Shown here in pieces: positions 13,560 through 25,930 of a DNA stretch of 64,000 nt (the stretch's first letter is position 1; each line of letters opens with the position of its first letter). The notes below the pieces were generated by a model, which searched no databases, was not told the origin of the DNA, and saw only the letters and a program-made list of their open reading frames with translations. Source of the DNA: Fratercula arctica (lineage: Eukaryota; Chordata; Aves; Charadriiformes; Alcidae); assembly GCA_947846985.1 (NCBI GenBank), contig CANTUZ010000007.1, forward strand, positions 34,662,355 through 34,726,354. Reading direction: 5' to 3'. The translations under genes were made by a program, and so were the position numbers.

Positions 13560-14110
13560 AATTCCTTAAAATACATGGAGGCTTGTGAGCAAAGCCCTGT
13601 TTATAAATTAAACAATAATACTAATTCATGTGGAGCATGGCAGTCAGGCTGTGAGTGAAGGATGCTGTCTGATGTGCTCTCGGCACACAAACCTTTGGTC
13701 TTTGCCAGTCAGATTAGGAGCAGCTTTTAAAACAGTCACATAGCAGGATTGCCACAAAGGTTTATAATAATGATTAGGGAGCACATAATTAAAGCCACTC
13801 CCAAAGTGGAAAAGCATTCTCAGCAGACTTCAGAAACTCTAAAAGGCTTGTTTATTCAATAATTATGGAGCATAATTATGGTAATGAGGTTATCTCAGAT
13901 TTACATATTAGCAATGCATTTTAATGATCTGATTATACAAAAGTGAGATACAATAGATTAAATTTTATATGGAAAATTTGTTTCCAGACTGGAATCATAA
14001 GATAAACCGCACCCCCAAACCCCCCGCAATAGATTTATAAAAGCCCAGGGAATTACCAGGTAATAAATCCTATGGTTGTAATGAAATAACTAGAGCAGAA
14101 AAAAATTCAA
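13560..14110. promoter_or_regulatory. possible conserved non-coding element (AT-rich, homeodomain-like cores)
   Basis: This unique, repeat-free stretch is dense in TAAT/ATTA cores, including two copies of AATTATGG 13 bases apart (13861 and 13874), plus several TTTAAT and ATAATTA strings. Its texture resembles vertebrate developmental enhancers. That resemblance is an impression only; no alignment was possible. Confidence 0.18.
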
Positions 14111-17100
14111 ACTATTGTATGAACAGAAATCCCCAGCTGCAGAACTACTGCTGAGTGACATTAAAGAATATAGGGGTTTTTTTCCTTCAAACTATTTTTT
14201 AAAAATATCACCAAATGGGCCACAGAGTCCTTGGAGACAATTTTGTGAAGAACAGTCACTGCCTTTGTTTCTGAACAGTGAAGTTAGCAAGTCTAGATAA
14301 AGGAAATGACCCTCCTGTTTTCTCACCCGGCTCTCATCTTTTCTTTCATGTGTCTCATCCTTTCTTCCTTTCATCCAGTTTTTGCTTCTCTTGCTTTCAT
14401 TGAGTGGTGTTCTCTCAAAAAGCCCTGCTATGTTTTCTACCAATAACATTTGTATTTCTATGGTCGGAATAATTGTATTTCCTTCATGTATGGCATTTTA
14501 GCTTTCTTGGGCTCTGTAAAGCTTTCAAATTTTATTTTCAAGGAACAATTTAGTTCCTTTAATCTTTGCTTCTGTAATACAATATTGTCTTTGACTCATT
14601 AAATGTCCTCCTTTTATTGTTTTAAGAGGTTAGTGATGTATTTTGTGCAGCATTGCAGCAAATTGGATGATCCTTAAGTCAGGAAATCAAAGCAAGGCTG
14701 CATGTGATGCACTAACTGCTGAAATATTCTGTTCGTATTTGAGAGGCTTAATAATTGTGGGTTTTTTTGGTGCATTTTTTTTTTTTGGTGGTAAATAATT
14801 ACAAGATTAGGTGGACTAGTGTGACTAACAGTGAAACTAATATGTGAGAATTAAACAATCCTGAGGATGCTGAGACTGAGAAGGTGACGTTTTCTCTCCA
14901 CAAGGCAGTGGTGTGCTGGTTTTGTCATCAGGATTCAGTCTATGCACCAGTTTATCTCTAGTGGAAATACTCTCTGCTCTAGCCCATCACTCTGGGATCA
15001 AGAACTACCTAACACAGGGACTCCTGTGTTAGGAAACTGCTAAGCAGACAGGGATGGCAAGATCTGGCACTGTAAGAAGCCACATGTAGCTAGGGAATAG
15101 TAACACCAGTTTACTGTCAGGTCCCAGTAGCACCCTGGGACACCCATCTTTGCCAGAGCTTGTCACAGCAGCTGTTAAAAACTCCCATTTGCATTATAAA
15201 ACAGCAAATGACAATCTGAACCATGGCATCCACAACTATTTGCTCTAAAGTTAAGTGCCTGAGTCTGAAAACTTGAATATTTACGCTAAGTAAATTTTTG
15301 CATTTTACTCAAGAAAAAGAACATCTTTGTAAAATCCAGGGTGCCTTCAGTTATAGTGAGCTGGCTCCTGGATGAAGATGGACCTTGGAAGAGGGGGAAG
15401 ATACGGAATTTTGCCCAGGTTTGGGTTAATCTTATTTTTAAGCATACAGATTGTCAGCGCTCATTCTTTCAAGTAGTAAATGGATGCCAAGGAAGTGTTT
15501 TTTTTTTTCTTGATTCCACACAATTCTAAGCACACAACCTAAACCCCTGTTTTATGCGCATCTTTAAAATTTAATGAAAAAGCAGATTCCCAGAGGTTGC
15601 ATTTCCAAGCTCGTCCTTAGACAAACTCTCATTGCATTGTTTTCCAGATACAGTTTATTTGGGTTGCACTGACAATATCATTATTTGTTCTTTTAGACAC
15701 CAACCTTTGAAACTCTAGTCTGAACTCTATAGTCAAGAAAACTTAGGCTGTAGTATTAAATATAAGATTTTGTCATCTCCTTTTTGCTTGTTTTTACATT
15801 TTCTTGCAGTGTGGGTCACTTCATCCTTGTGTATCAGCACACTAGGGATGGACTTTGCCAGATCTTGTGTTTTCTTTTTCCCAGAGAGGGAGATACACGC
15901 TGGCACTCTCTTTGTCTTTGTTTGCGTACAGGTGTTCTGGAGCAAACCTAATCACGCTGCTCACTGGGATTGTTTGCCCTTGTTTTAGGGTTTGCTTGCT
16001 CTTTGCTGTGTGCCAAGGAAGAAGACTGAATTGTGCTGTTTACACTCTTCTCTGACTATGCTAGACAAGGGCACCTCTCAAATGCAAGGCACAGTATTTT
16101 GATTGGCATATTTTTGCAGGGAACTCTATTAAAAGAAAGAAGTATCTGCTTTAACTCTTAGCATCAGCACTTGTGAGAACTAAACCAGCCCTGCTCTAAA
16201 GGCCCATTATCTTTCATAGGTTATAATATTTTATTGACATGACAATAGACCCATAAGTTTCCTCCTTTCCTCAGTATTAATATTAAAGGATTGACTAACT
16301 CCGGATTTAGCACTGGATGTTGCCCTTGATAAAACTGGATGAGAAGTATTATTTGCATTTAAGGTTTTCTGCTTCCTACTGAAATCAGTAGGAGATGAGT
16401 CACGAAAGTGCAAACATGGCAAAAATCCAGTGTTTGTGAAGAGTGAGCTCTTTATCTTCCTTCTCCAGAGCTCCTTGCAAGAACATCTCTGGTGGTTGTC
16501 CTGAAAGCAGTTTCATTGTCACGCATTCCATACAACTGTCCCTTTTAACAAAAGAAGATACGTTTCTTTATCTCTCTAATTAAAGTTTAGATTTCAAAAC
16601 ATTATATATTGTCTGTGGCCCCAACCATCTTCTAAAAGAAGAATAACCCTTTATTTAGGGGAAAAAGATCTCAGTGCCATCTATACTTCATGGATTTTGA
16701 AGTCAGTACATGGGCATTGTGAATTGCATAAATCCAATGGATGTTCAGTACTTCAACACAGAAACATGTCACCCAGGACATTATTGCCTGAGGCTTGGAA
16801 TAGAGAAGCTGCAAGTCCCTGCTGGACACAGTACAGACATACTGATATATCTCTGCAATGTATTCTTACTGTCCAAATACTAGCTTGATAAGTTCATGTA
16901 AAAGTCAAGCAATAAAAATATCTCTATACCAGGCTGAGGATAGTCATATCCTTTCTTTTCGAAGTCAAATATAAATGATCCTGCTCATTTAAAAATCTCC
17001 CTGCTGTTTTGCCCTAGCCAATTTCTCTTATCCTATGATTTTGACTGTGCTCATTGTTCTGGTCTGTATTTGCTATTTTGAGGACACTGAGGGAGGAGGA

Positions 17101-19880
17101 GAGCTTTCTGGTTTTTTTTGCCTGTGTGCCCTGCCTGGGAATGCTCCATTACATGTTTTTCCTGGGCCAGCTTGGCTCACAGGTTTCCTTTCACGCCATC
17201 TTTGTTGAGCTCTTCAGGTTTCAGATCCCTCTTCCTGGGAAGGATATGGTTAGGAGGAGGATGATGGGGATTCTGTCCATGAAAAGTAATTGAGCTTTGA
17301 GATCTTTCATCTGCCCGTGAACTGAAGAGCGTTAGCTCTGCTGCCTTTGAGTGAGGCTGGTTAAATGTAATTGGCAGTGAAACATTTTTGTAATCTTTTT
17401 GGTACGAAAGATGCTAGACAAGCAATAAATTACACAATGTTCTGCTTTATGAAACACACAAAAAAGTGAAAATAAAACAACTGTATAAATCCAGCTCCTC
17501 AATATCCAAAGCCATGTGATCTCTTGCAAGGTGACTGATGAAACCCCTGTGCCTCTCAGTGTTATTCTTAGGGGGAATAGTTTCACAATAACTCAAATGT
17601 GGATGACAAATCTATACATACACATATATGCATGCATATCTACAGTATGTACAAATATAATATACTTCTCTGCACTTCCAGAAAATGTTACCCTTTTTTC
17701 CTCACTGAGATTTTAGGTACTGTTCAAAGGGCATGCCAAAGAAAAGGAAGATTTCGTGAGGTGAAAATGGGTTTAAGGGGCTCTGCAGCCAGAGGAAGAA
17801 GAAGTGTTGGGGCATGTCTCAGGCTGGAAGGTCTGTCCCTGGGGAACTGAGCCTTGCCCTGCGGGCTCCCACCTGGGCATCAGCCCCAGCTGAGCTGCTG
17901 TAGTAGGGGCTGCTCTTCTCTTCTTGTAAGCCCAAACTGAATGTTTTTTCTTTCACGCTGCATAATCAACCCCAATTTACTCAAAATAATGTAAATATAG
18001 TGTATAATGATGGCTCCCATACAACTCTTGGGCTGCGGTGACGGGCAATACTTCCTGAATGTGTTTTGCTCTGCTGGGTCAGAGATGTGCGCTCCCTCTC
18101 CCAGCACAGTCAGTCCTTGCCTGGTGGTGCCACTTGTGGTGCTCAGACACTAGAAAGCAAACTTGATTTAGAAATTAAATTGCAGATATACATGAATTCA
18201 TTGTGTAAAAGAAATACAGAAATGCAGTTCTGCCTGATGTTAACAAGTAGAGACTTGGGGGCTCCCTAGAGACAGGGGTGTCAAATGCCTACTGCCTCAG
18301 GACTGCTGTGCTGATCTTGGTGCCGACAGACTGAGCCATGAAGCTGCTTTTCCAGCCAAAAGCAGGGAGACAAGAGGGACTCATGGACACGTGATGTTGA
18401 AAACCGGGGCCATGAAGTCTGTGGGGTTTAAATGAATGAAAATAAAAAATTCAACAAGGAGATGTGTATAGGAATTTTCAATTGATTTTTGTTACTTGAT
18501 ATACACATCTCTTGAAACTCCAGAGCACCATCAAAGAGGGGAAGAGTTCAGCCAGCCTGCATCAGATATGCTGCAGCTGTTGATTTTAAATACAATTTTT
18601 TTTCTGGGTTTCTGCTAGTTCCGTTTCAGGTGTGTAATTTATCTGTCCCCTGCCCCTAGGGACAGGGGCTGCTCCAGGCCACCCCATGCCCTCCCTACCA
18701 GGAGCACACCCCAGTGACTTTCTTGGAGACAATGATTGACCTGGACGTGCTACCTGGTTTCGGAGATGTTTTGTTTTTTGGTCCTCCCCCCCTGCCCCGC
18801 TTTCCATATTTCCTTTCCTCAGGATTGGTGTGTGCCAGTGGTGGGTGGGAGAGCCTTGCAGCGGGTGTGAGTTAAGAGGCAGGATCTGGCCAGTGGAGAT
18901 GGAGGACTGGGGCTACTGTGGTCATTGAGTTTTTAGTCTGAGTCATTGCATGCTATAACCTTGGCACTAGGTGCATGGTCACAGCTTTGGTGACTTCAGT
19001 TCATCATGCCAGCAGTGGTGAGGACTGGTTCCAGTAGGTTGATACTACCAGGAAGGAAGGAAGGAGACTGGAAAATTCCTTGCTGAAAATGAATAAAACT
19101 GCACAGTGATGGTCAGTAGCCCTTCTCATCCTGAAATCTCACAGAGCTGAAGTTTAACATTAATCCTGTCATTAGTAGGCTATCACACTGCATACCAGTA
19201 TCTCTGGTTTCTGTAGAGGACTGCTGAGGTGCAGGAGAGAAACAAGCTGCCAAAGGCCTCCACAAGTCTTGCAATCGATCAGGGGAGGGAATCCGGACAC
19301 CGCCCCCCCTCCCATTTCCACTGTAATGCTTAAGCCATTTCACATTCAAATCCTGTCTTTTGTCTCACTTGCTGCAGGAAAGCTACAGAGTGGTAAACAA
19401 CTGCTGAGAATAAATGAGCTTGTCATGCTAAGTGTATTCCTAGAGGGGTGCTGTGCTACCTCTTTTTTCTTTATAAAAAACAGCTGGCCCACAGTGGCTG
19501 TAGTAGCTAATCCTATGGTAAAAGCAGGATTCAAGCTCCCCAGTCCCACCAGAGCATTTCGGGCTGCCTCGTTGCCTGCTGTTGATTGAAAGCACCTGTG
19601 GCTCTTCTGCAAACAGCAAATGAGAGCGCTGAAATCTTTTCCATCAGCAGCTTTTGTTACGTAGGCAGGAGGTGTCTCTTCAGGCCTTGGAGCCTGCTTT
19701 GCGTTCTCTCCCATTGACTCAGGTGTACCATAGGCAGAATAATGACACGAGCACAGCCTGGAAGGCCAGATAGGGCCAGCTGATCTGGGTGATAACAGAG
19801 TGATCCCTGTGGCAGGAACTCAGAGAAAGGAATTTTAATCCTGATTAACTCACTGTTTGTTTGTTTTTTTCTTTCTGCAG

Positions 19881-19975
19881 AAGATATCAGTGAAGAATGA
19901 GGCAGTAGCAGTAAGTGATGAAGGCTGGAAAAATGAAAGCCACTACCCATCGAGAGAAGAATTTTTATTTGCTGA
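19881..19975 (+). CDS. putative internal exon, unidentified gene
   Basis: The acceptor is strong: a T-rich tract ending TTTCTTTCTGCAG. The donor is GA|GTGAGT. Only one of three frames is open, starting in phase 0 with KISVKNEAVAVSDEGWK, continuing NESHYPSREEFLFA, and ending with two bases (GA) of the next codon. The peptide is acidic, hydrophilic and low in rare residues, so it reads like real protein, but I recognise no family. The incoming phase matches the exon ending at 11145. The two leftover bases join the leading G of the 20513 exon to make GAG (Glu). An internal GTAAGT at 19911 is an alternative donor that would give a 30-nt exon. It would leave the 20513 exon out of frame, so I prefer the longer form. 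Confidence 0.5.
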
Positions 19976-20512
19976 GTGAGTAGTCTGTGGCTTTTGAATA
20001 CTATAGTTTTTGAATGCTGTTACAGTAATAATGGGTAATTGGAGTAATAGTAGTTGTATTACATCTTGAAGCAAACAGTCATTAAAAATAATTAGTCTTA
20101 AAATTTATATACTGCTGCACAGAGAGATTTTAACACTGTAAAACAGAAATAATTTTAACCAGCAGGATACTCTGTATCTAAGCCAACACAACCTTTTTCT
20201 ACACTAATATTCAATTACTGGATTCCAGGATTTCATGGGTACTTATGACTGATGCTCTTTCAATATCTTAGCGCTATCCCTACAGCCTCCCACAAAACAG
20301 GCAAATTCTGTTCACGCTTTTTCACAAAGAATTGAGCCCAGAGCTCAAGCTGAGGATCAGTACTTGCTGAGGATCAGTGCTTACTGAGGATTTGGGTGCC
20401 CCATCCAAAATGATGATACTGGAAGTCTGTTTAGCTGTCACCTAATGCTGAAGATAATTAAAGTCTTATAGTTGACTCACGTCTTTATTTTAATTTTGTT
20501 TTCCATTGCTAG
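19976..20512 (+). other. putative intron, 537 nt
   Basis: A short intron between two phase-matched candidate exons (phase 2). It begins GTGAGT and ends TTTCCATTGCTAG. It contains a short 17-bp tandem repeat at 20350-20390. Nothing else stands out. Confidence 0.45.
20350..20390. repeat. 17-bp tandem repeat, about 2.4 copies
   Basis: Two near-identical 17-base units, at 20350-20366 and 20367-20383, share the core CTGAGGATCAGT. A partial third unit, CTGAGGA, follows at 20384. The repeat lies inside a putative short intron. Confidence 0.8.
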
Positions 20513-20603
20513 GAGTTCCACTTTGGCCCAGAGTGTCTCCGCCTTCACAGAGCTGAGACGGTGTGATCCCAGCTTACTTCTAAGCGAAACGAGAGCTTAC
20601 GAG
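20513..20603 (+). CDS. putative internal exon, unidentified gene
   Basis: The acceptor is TTTTCCATTGCTAG and the donor GAG|GTAGGT. The other two frames hit stops, so the single open frame is forced: incoming phase 2, outgoing phase 0. It reads SSTLAQSVSAFTELRRCDPS followed by LLLSETRAYE. With the preceding exon the junction codon is GAG (Glu). The peptide mixes a serine-rich start with an amphipathic leucine/arginine stretch; no known motif is evident. It could next join either the 21385 exon or the 24082 exon, as both accept phase 0. The minus-strand frame at 20545-20763 is a shadow. Confidence 0.52.
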
Positions 20604-21384
20604 GTAGGTGTTCTGCTATCTGTGACTTTTCATGCACTTTTGGCACATGCCAAGTACACACTGAATGAAAACTTTCTGTTGCAAAATTCATGCTGGCCTG
20701 GTCTTGCTCCCTGGGTATTCCACAGGCAATGTGGAAAGAAGGGCAGGATTCAGAGTCCCACACCGAGACCTCAAGGCATGAGGTTGCAGTATCTGATTTT
20801 TAGCTACAAATTCGTTTGTGGCTGTGCTTGTAAGGGACCTGCCTGGAGTCAAAAGGAAAGTATTTAGAATTGTAATGAGCTTCCTGGGTCACCAATGAGG
20901 TGAGTTATATGGTAGATCCATTTGTTTTCTAGTTCTGCCTTGCAGTGAATGTGAATTCTGGCTCCAGAAGTCTTTCTAGAACCCTGGAGATAGGGGGGGG
21001 TGTGTGTAAAGTATTTTAAGAGGGACTTCATTTTTTTTTAAGTCCCACCTTTAAAAAGGGTAGTGGTTTCTCATCTGCAGTAGTCTCTTCCATAATACGG
21101 CACAAAAGACTACTTTATTCTTGCAATACCTACGGGACCTAATCTGCATCAAATTCCCAGGTAAAACTGAAAAATCATCACTTTCAGGCACTGTTTGCCC
21201 AGCACCATTGACTGTCCCTCACTGGATCATGTCACTAAGAGCTGCCTCATTTCCTTTTGACTTTGCTTCTGCTCTGTGGAGAAGAAGCGTGAGAAGGTCC
21301 CCTTCTAAGGAAGGGGTTGAAAAAATGGTGAGCCAGCAGGACTTCAGGTGTGCGTGTCTTGCCCTGCAGCCCTTCCTGCTGCAG
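20604..21384 (+). other. putative intron, about 0.8 kb
   Basis: This lies between phase-0 candidate boundaries. It contains a G-run followed by a TG-rich stretch near 20993-21010. No coding segment is supported in it. The long open frame 21121-21537 begins here by chance, and only its 21385-21463 part is framed by splice sites. Confidence 0.4.
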
Positions 21385-21463
21385 GACCAGGTCTCTGCAA
21401 TGTGCCCAACTGTTAGAATTGGAGGCCTTTTAGAGAAAAACTTGCAACGTCTCTTCCCATCAG
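21385..21463 (+). CDS. putative internal exon, unidentified gene
   Basis: The acceptor is CCTTCCTGCTGCAG and the donor ATCAG|GTGAGA, close to consensus. The one open frame starts in phase 0 (DQVSAMCPTVRIGGLLEKNL, then QRLFPS) and leaves one base, so the outgoing phase is 1. An upstream AG at 21369 would extend it in frame by five residues. The peptide has a short amphipathic leucine/lysine helix-like segment (GLLEKNLQRL). Incoming phase 0 agrees with the exon ending at 20603. The exon at 24082 has the same phase pair (0 to 1), so the two could be alternatives or one may be false. Identity unknown. Confidence 0.42.
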
Positions 21464-24081
21464 GTGAGACACTGCTGGTTGCATGTGTGGATAACCCTTA
21501 CTGCACTTGCCTGTCCTTCACTTCATCACTTTGGTAAACAATTTCTAGAGCGTTTTTCGACTGCCTGAAGTGAAATTTTAGTTAGACATTTAACCAGCTG
21601 CTGCGCATACAGTTTAAGAGGTTAAATGCATATTTCTGCCAGTAGAATAAGGTCTTCTGCTAGATAGAATATGATGTTATGTACTTTGATGTGTTTTGCT
21701 TCCTCAAATACCTGACAACATGCAAAATTCTAGTACACCTCAACAGACAAGTTGGTAATACAGATTGTAAAGGGAATGTGTAAAAGATAGCTCCAAGCCA
21801 TTCGGTTCTGCTGTCTCCCATCTTTCAGCTCTCTTTTCTCTTATCGTTGGTATTTTCACTTCTATACTAATGTCTACCTAAGAAAATAGTTTGAACTGTT
21901 GACTTACCTGTTTATCTGTATGAAACTTTTGGGATCAAGGTCTGTCTCTAAGTGGCTGTGCAGGAATATAAGAGGAAAACAGTTTTCTGTCCCTGTGAGC
22001 CTCTGCTTGCCTCTGTTATTCCTGCACTGAGATGGCAACAACACTGTCACAAGCAGAGCCATATGCCTGTGCTTTGCAGGAAAGGTTTTGGAGGAGGGAA
22101 CAGCCCACAGGTGTAATCTCAGCTCTCCTCTAGCAAAGCTTCCTCAGGAGGGCTGGTTGCTTGTCTCTGTGAGCAAGGGGAAGCAAAGCAGTTTCCCTCT
22201 GATTTCTTTCCCATGGCCTTTCCTGGAACGAGTTGGAAATATGTGGTTTGACGCTTCCAAATGAAAAAGAAATTGCAAATAGGGCAGGACAGTTAAAAGC
22301 TTTTCAGCCCTCATGCTCTTTCTTCTCACAAATATTTGGGAGAAGTAAGGGGTATGCTTCGTGAGGTATGGGTCCGAGGGGAAAAAAAAAAAAAGGGGCT
22401 TGAACACATTTCATTCACAGGTTTATTTAGACCCAGATTAATTCCCAGTTTCATTCTCTGTGGGATTTTCCAAGCTGAAATCCTTTCCATCCATGTGACT
22501 TTTCCCAAAATGCAAGCTCCGTGCCATTTGAAGTGTTTGTCTTTGAATTCAGATAGCAGTAGTTCCATTATTCTGGAGGACTTCAGTGTGGAGGCTTAAT
22601 GCCTTTGTTGCACAAAGAAATAGGTTGTGTGGAGAAATAATCAACCACAGATACACATGGGCATCTTCTATTTGTTGTAGGCGTTAGGATGCACAGTGAC
22701 ATTTCCAGTACTGATGCAAAATCTCACATTGGCATGGAAAAAAATTTTCGTATTGATTAATTGAGATAATTGGTAATGTGAGCAGTAAGATGACTTTTGG
22801 GGATATGGACCTAAATTCACCTCATACCGTAACTCTCTGAACTTTTAGCACACTGTGTTAAGCTCTTTACCAGAGAAGTATAGCCTCTTATTGCTTTTTT
22901 GCTGATGTTTAGCTGTATGACATCTTATATTGTGGTGTTTTGTCCTAACTCTGTTGCAATAAGGTCAACAATTGCATGAAATTATTCCCTTACTCAGTTA
23001 AAAAAGTTGATTCTGTTCTTCCCATGTGTATGTATTTTTAGGCTTTTTCTTACTCCCCAGTCCATTGGGGCTGGTATTGTTGTTTGCTCCATTTGTATGC
23101 TACTGAAATACTTGGGTTTTTTCTCTGATCTGAAAATGCAGAAGAAACAGTAAAGGAGATTTGCTGCAAAAGGTGTGCAAATATTCAAATAAATCAACCA
23201 GCTTCCTTGGCAAATATACTCTTGGCATTATGCATTCCTTTTTACTAAAAGCTAATGACTGAAATGTTAAAAATACTCCTTTCTGTGACATTCCAAAAGA
23301 TTTTTTCAGAGAATGAGCCTAGTGGTGGTATACAGTAGTTATTTGAGAACACAGCCTTAAGAAAGGGCACATCCTGGCAGTGCAACACGTTTGATATAAG
23401 AATGCAGCCCCATGTCTTCAGCAAACAGAGCCTGTGCTTAGTTTGAAGAAATGCCATGTGCATCTTCTTTAAGAAACCACTAATTACACACCATTAGAAA
23501 ATAAGGATGGGACTACTAATCAGCTGCCGCTCCGTATTCTACAGTGTGTCATGTTTGTAACTCTTGGAGTTATTCTTTCAGCTATTTTCAGTGTTTTTCA
23601 TTAAAGAGATTGTCTACTCTTCCAGTTTGTTTACTTGAATATAAAATAGTTTTTACTTCCATTTAACTTCACAAAGCTCCTGGGAAAACAGTTTATTTTG
23701 CAGTGAATTAAATAGTCACAATTAAATTGGGACTTATATCTTGCTGTATTTTTGCTATCAATACGGATTGGCGTACCTCTTCTCCAGGGCAGAACTTGGC
23801 TCAAGTCTCATGAGCATAGAGGGAAATGGTTTCAATGAATGGCTTATCTTTCATTACCTTCGCAGACTGAATTAAACCTGTAAAGCTAAATCCTCCCTGG
23901 AATTAAGTAGTTTGGGTGAAAAAGACCTGAGAGAACGGCACAGTACCCTTGGTTACAGGCTATTTAACAGCAGGGGTGGTTTGCTTCTAATTTGTAAAAG
24001 ACTTTGTTTCTTTTTTTTCTTTCTTACTTAATGTTCTTCTCTTCTAAATACTTCTTTTGATCTTCCCTTATAAATATCTAG
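21464..24081 (+). other. putative intron, about 2.6 kb
   Basis: I see no defensible exon. If both flanking candidate exons were used together, a phase 1-to-0 exon would have to lie here, and I could not find one. Contents are ordinary AT-rich sequence with a 13-A run near 22382. Overlapping open frames at 22144-22599 on both strands have no splice framing. Confidence 0.35.
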
Positions 24082-24136
24082 GTGCCTAGTCTCAAGGGGC
24101 AGCATGATGTGAAGAATAAACTGCTGGAGCAGAGAG
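24082..24136 (+). CDS. putative alternative internal exon (55 nt), unidentified gene
   Basis: This has the best pyrimidine tract of the set (TTGATCTTCCCTTATAAATATCTAG) and the donor AGAG|GTGAGA. Only phase 0 is open: VPSLKGQHDVKNKLLEQR plus one base. The lysine/leucine/glutamate spacing suggests a helix or coiled coil. Its phase pair, 0 in and 1 out, equals that of 21385-21463, so it could replace that exon after 20603 but cannot simply follow it. The outgoing phase 1 fits the 30171 candidate, giving a junction that reads LLEQR-A-ELKKLV, a continuous helix-like run. With only 18 codons, a chance origin is quite possible. Confidence 0.32.
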
Positions 24137-25539
24137 GTGAGACACCAGGCCACTGGCTGCTATTTGGATCTGTGTGACAGTCACAAAGCAGTCTTTTTTC
24201 AGCTTCCCAGTCACTAAGTTGGAGAGAATTATGTTTTCCCATCTTTCTCTTTTGGGGTCCACAAGTAGAGAATGCTTTCTCATATGGTATCTTTTATAGT
24301 TTTCATATAAAATGGTAGCATCTGGCAGCTCTGGTTTGTTGTGGTTTGTTTGTGTGTTTTAGAAGTAGAAGAGATTTACTAGAAAAATTACTGTAATTTT
24401 ATCATGACTCTAAGTCCCTTGTGGTCAAAGATGGCAGTGCTTGAACTGCACAGGTCAGTTATCTGAACAGGGTTATTAGCAGTAATGATCTTTTATTGCA
24501 CAATTTGCTGGACCAATCAGCTATACCTGTGTAACGGAGTTAACATTTCTCTTCTTCCACCTGGTACATGGCTTGGCCTTTATGAATGACAAACATATTT
24601 GGCAAAGCGGTATCTTACAAAGCATGGAAGTACAGCTTATCACAACAAAGTTGTCACTGCTTTCTCCATATTCTTTTATTCGTCACACAACCTTGAAGTA
24701 TATGACCACTGAGAATTAACTGGATGTTTCTGCTATTTTACTTTTTGTTACTGGTTATCCAAAAATTGATTATGGAGAATTCATGCTGTTGTCAGAAATT
24801 CCAGCGCTCACTGGCCACCGTAGAGAGGTGCTCTGTGATTGCTACAGCTTTTGATTTAGTTCAGTGATGATCAGACCAGTATTTGTGAAGATCGGAATAA
24901 GGGAGATGCAGTGCTAGCCCAAGCAATCGTGTTTACTCATGAGCAGCACCAATGTTACCAGTTCCTGAATAAATGTCACGATGATATAACATATTTATTG
25001 AAAGACATCACCTTAAGCATGTTGAGCTTTGCAATCTGTATGTTATTTTACTCAAATACAACTCTGATTAGGCATAGCTGCTTGGAAACATGGAAAGGTA
25101 TTTGCAAAGAATATAAAATCGATGGCCCCTTTCTCCAATTCAGTTGAGAATCGCATTGCCAGTTACCATCTAATTTTTGACACTTTCAATCTGTAGTCCC
25201 GTTCTTTCTGAGCAGATCAACAAGAGAATTAATTTGACTGTTCATCTTTCCCTTCCATTGCTGTAGGCTTATGGATGGGTTGCTCATACACCCACCAGCC
25301 TTGTTGCTCCCATCATCCCTCTCCCCCCACTCCGAGCTCACACTCTGGATTTGGAGGCAGTTTGTACAAGTGCTGATAATGGACTCGGTCCTCTGTCTGC
25401 CTGATGTGATTTCTATACGACATTCTCTCTGCAATTTGCCTGACCATCCTGAGGATTAGCTGACCTGAGCAGAAAGTGAAGGGCAGCTAATTCCCTCTTT
25501 TCGACTTGTTAGAGAGCACAATTACACTAACTATCTATG

Positions 25540-25930
25540 CTCATTTGGAGGGGCATGATGGCTAACAGAAATGCCATGGAGAGATTGTTATGCAGGAGTA
25601 TAAAGTGGCAGAAGGCCAAGCAAGCTTGCCACAATTAATCTCTTTAGGGAAGATGCCAGCCTGAATGTTCATGTATTATCTTCTGTTTGCTGATTCATGG
25701 CTGGAATAAGTATCAGCCTTTTTTTTTCCTTCTGGCTGAAGGTAATAATGAGAAAGAGAGGAGACTGGCACTATCAAGAAAATAAAATGGAGCCAGATTG
25801 AATCAACAATATAGAACCCCCTGTGGGTTAGCCCTGACACTTGCAAGATAAACTGTTTGGCTCTGATTTACAGTTGTTTCTTCCCCTGCTTGGAATATGT
25901 AAATAGATAAAGATTATCTTTATTTTTGGA
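25540..25930. promoter_or_regulatory. possible conserved non-coding element
   Basis: A unique block without simple repeats, apart from a short T-run at 25722. It has ACAATTAATC, GATTCATGG and TAATAATGAG strings and no long open frame. The resemblance to vertebrate conserved non-coding DNA is an impression only. Confidence 0.13.

Larger units (their letters stand above)
11146..19880 (+). other. putative intron, about 8.7 kb
   Basis: This lies between two phase-0 candidate exon boundaries. It holds no exon that I can defend. Contents include an A-rich simple tract (13310-13378), an AT-rich block with many TAAT cores (about 13560-14110), and a G/C-richer patch near 18600-18800. Strong donor-like strings such as GTGAGT at 13446 have no matching open upstream segment. 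The longest frames, at 17054-17293 and 17599-17850, look like chance. Confidence 0.4.

Noticed and set aside
24911..25147. 78-codon frame with a hydrophobic segment
   Set aside because: No splice framing, promoter or family motif.
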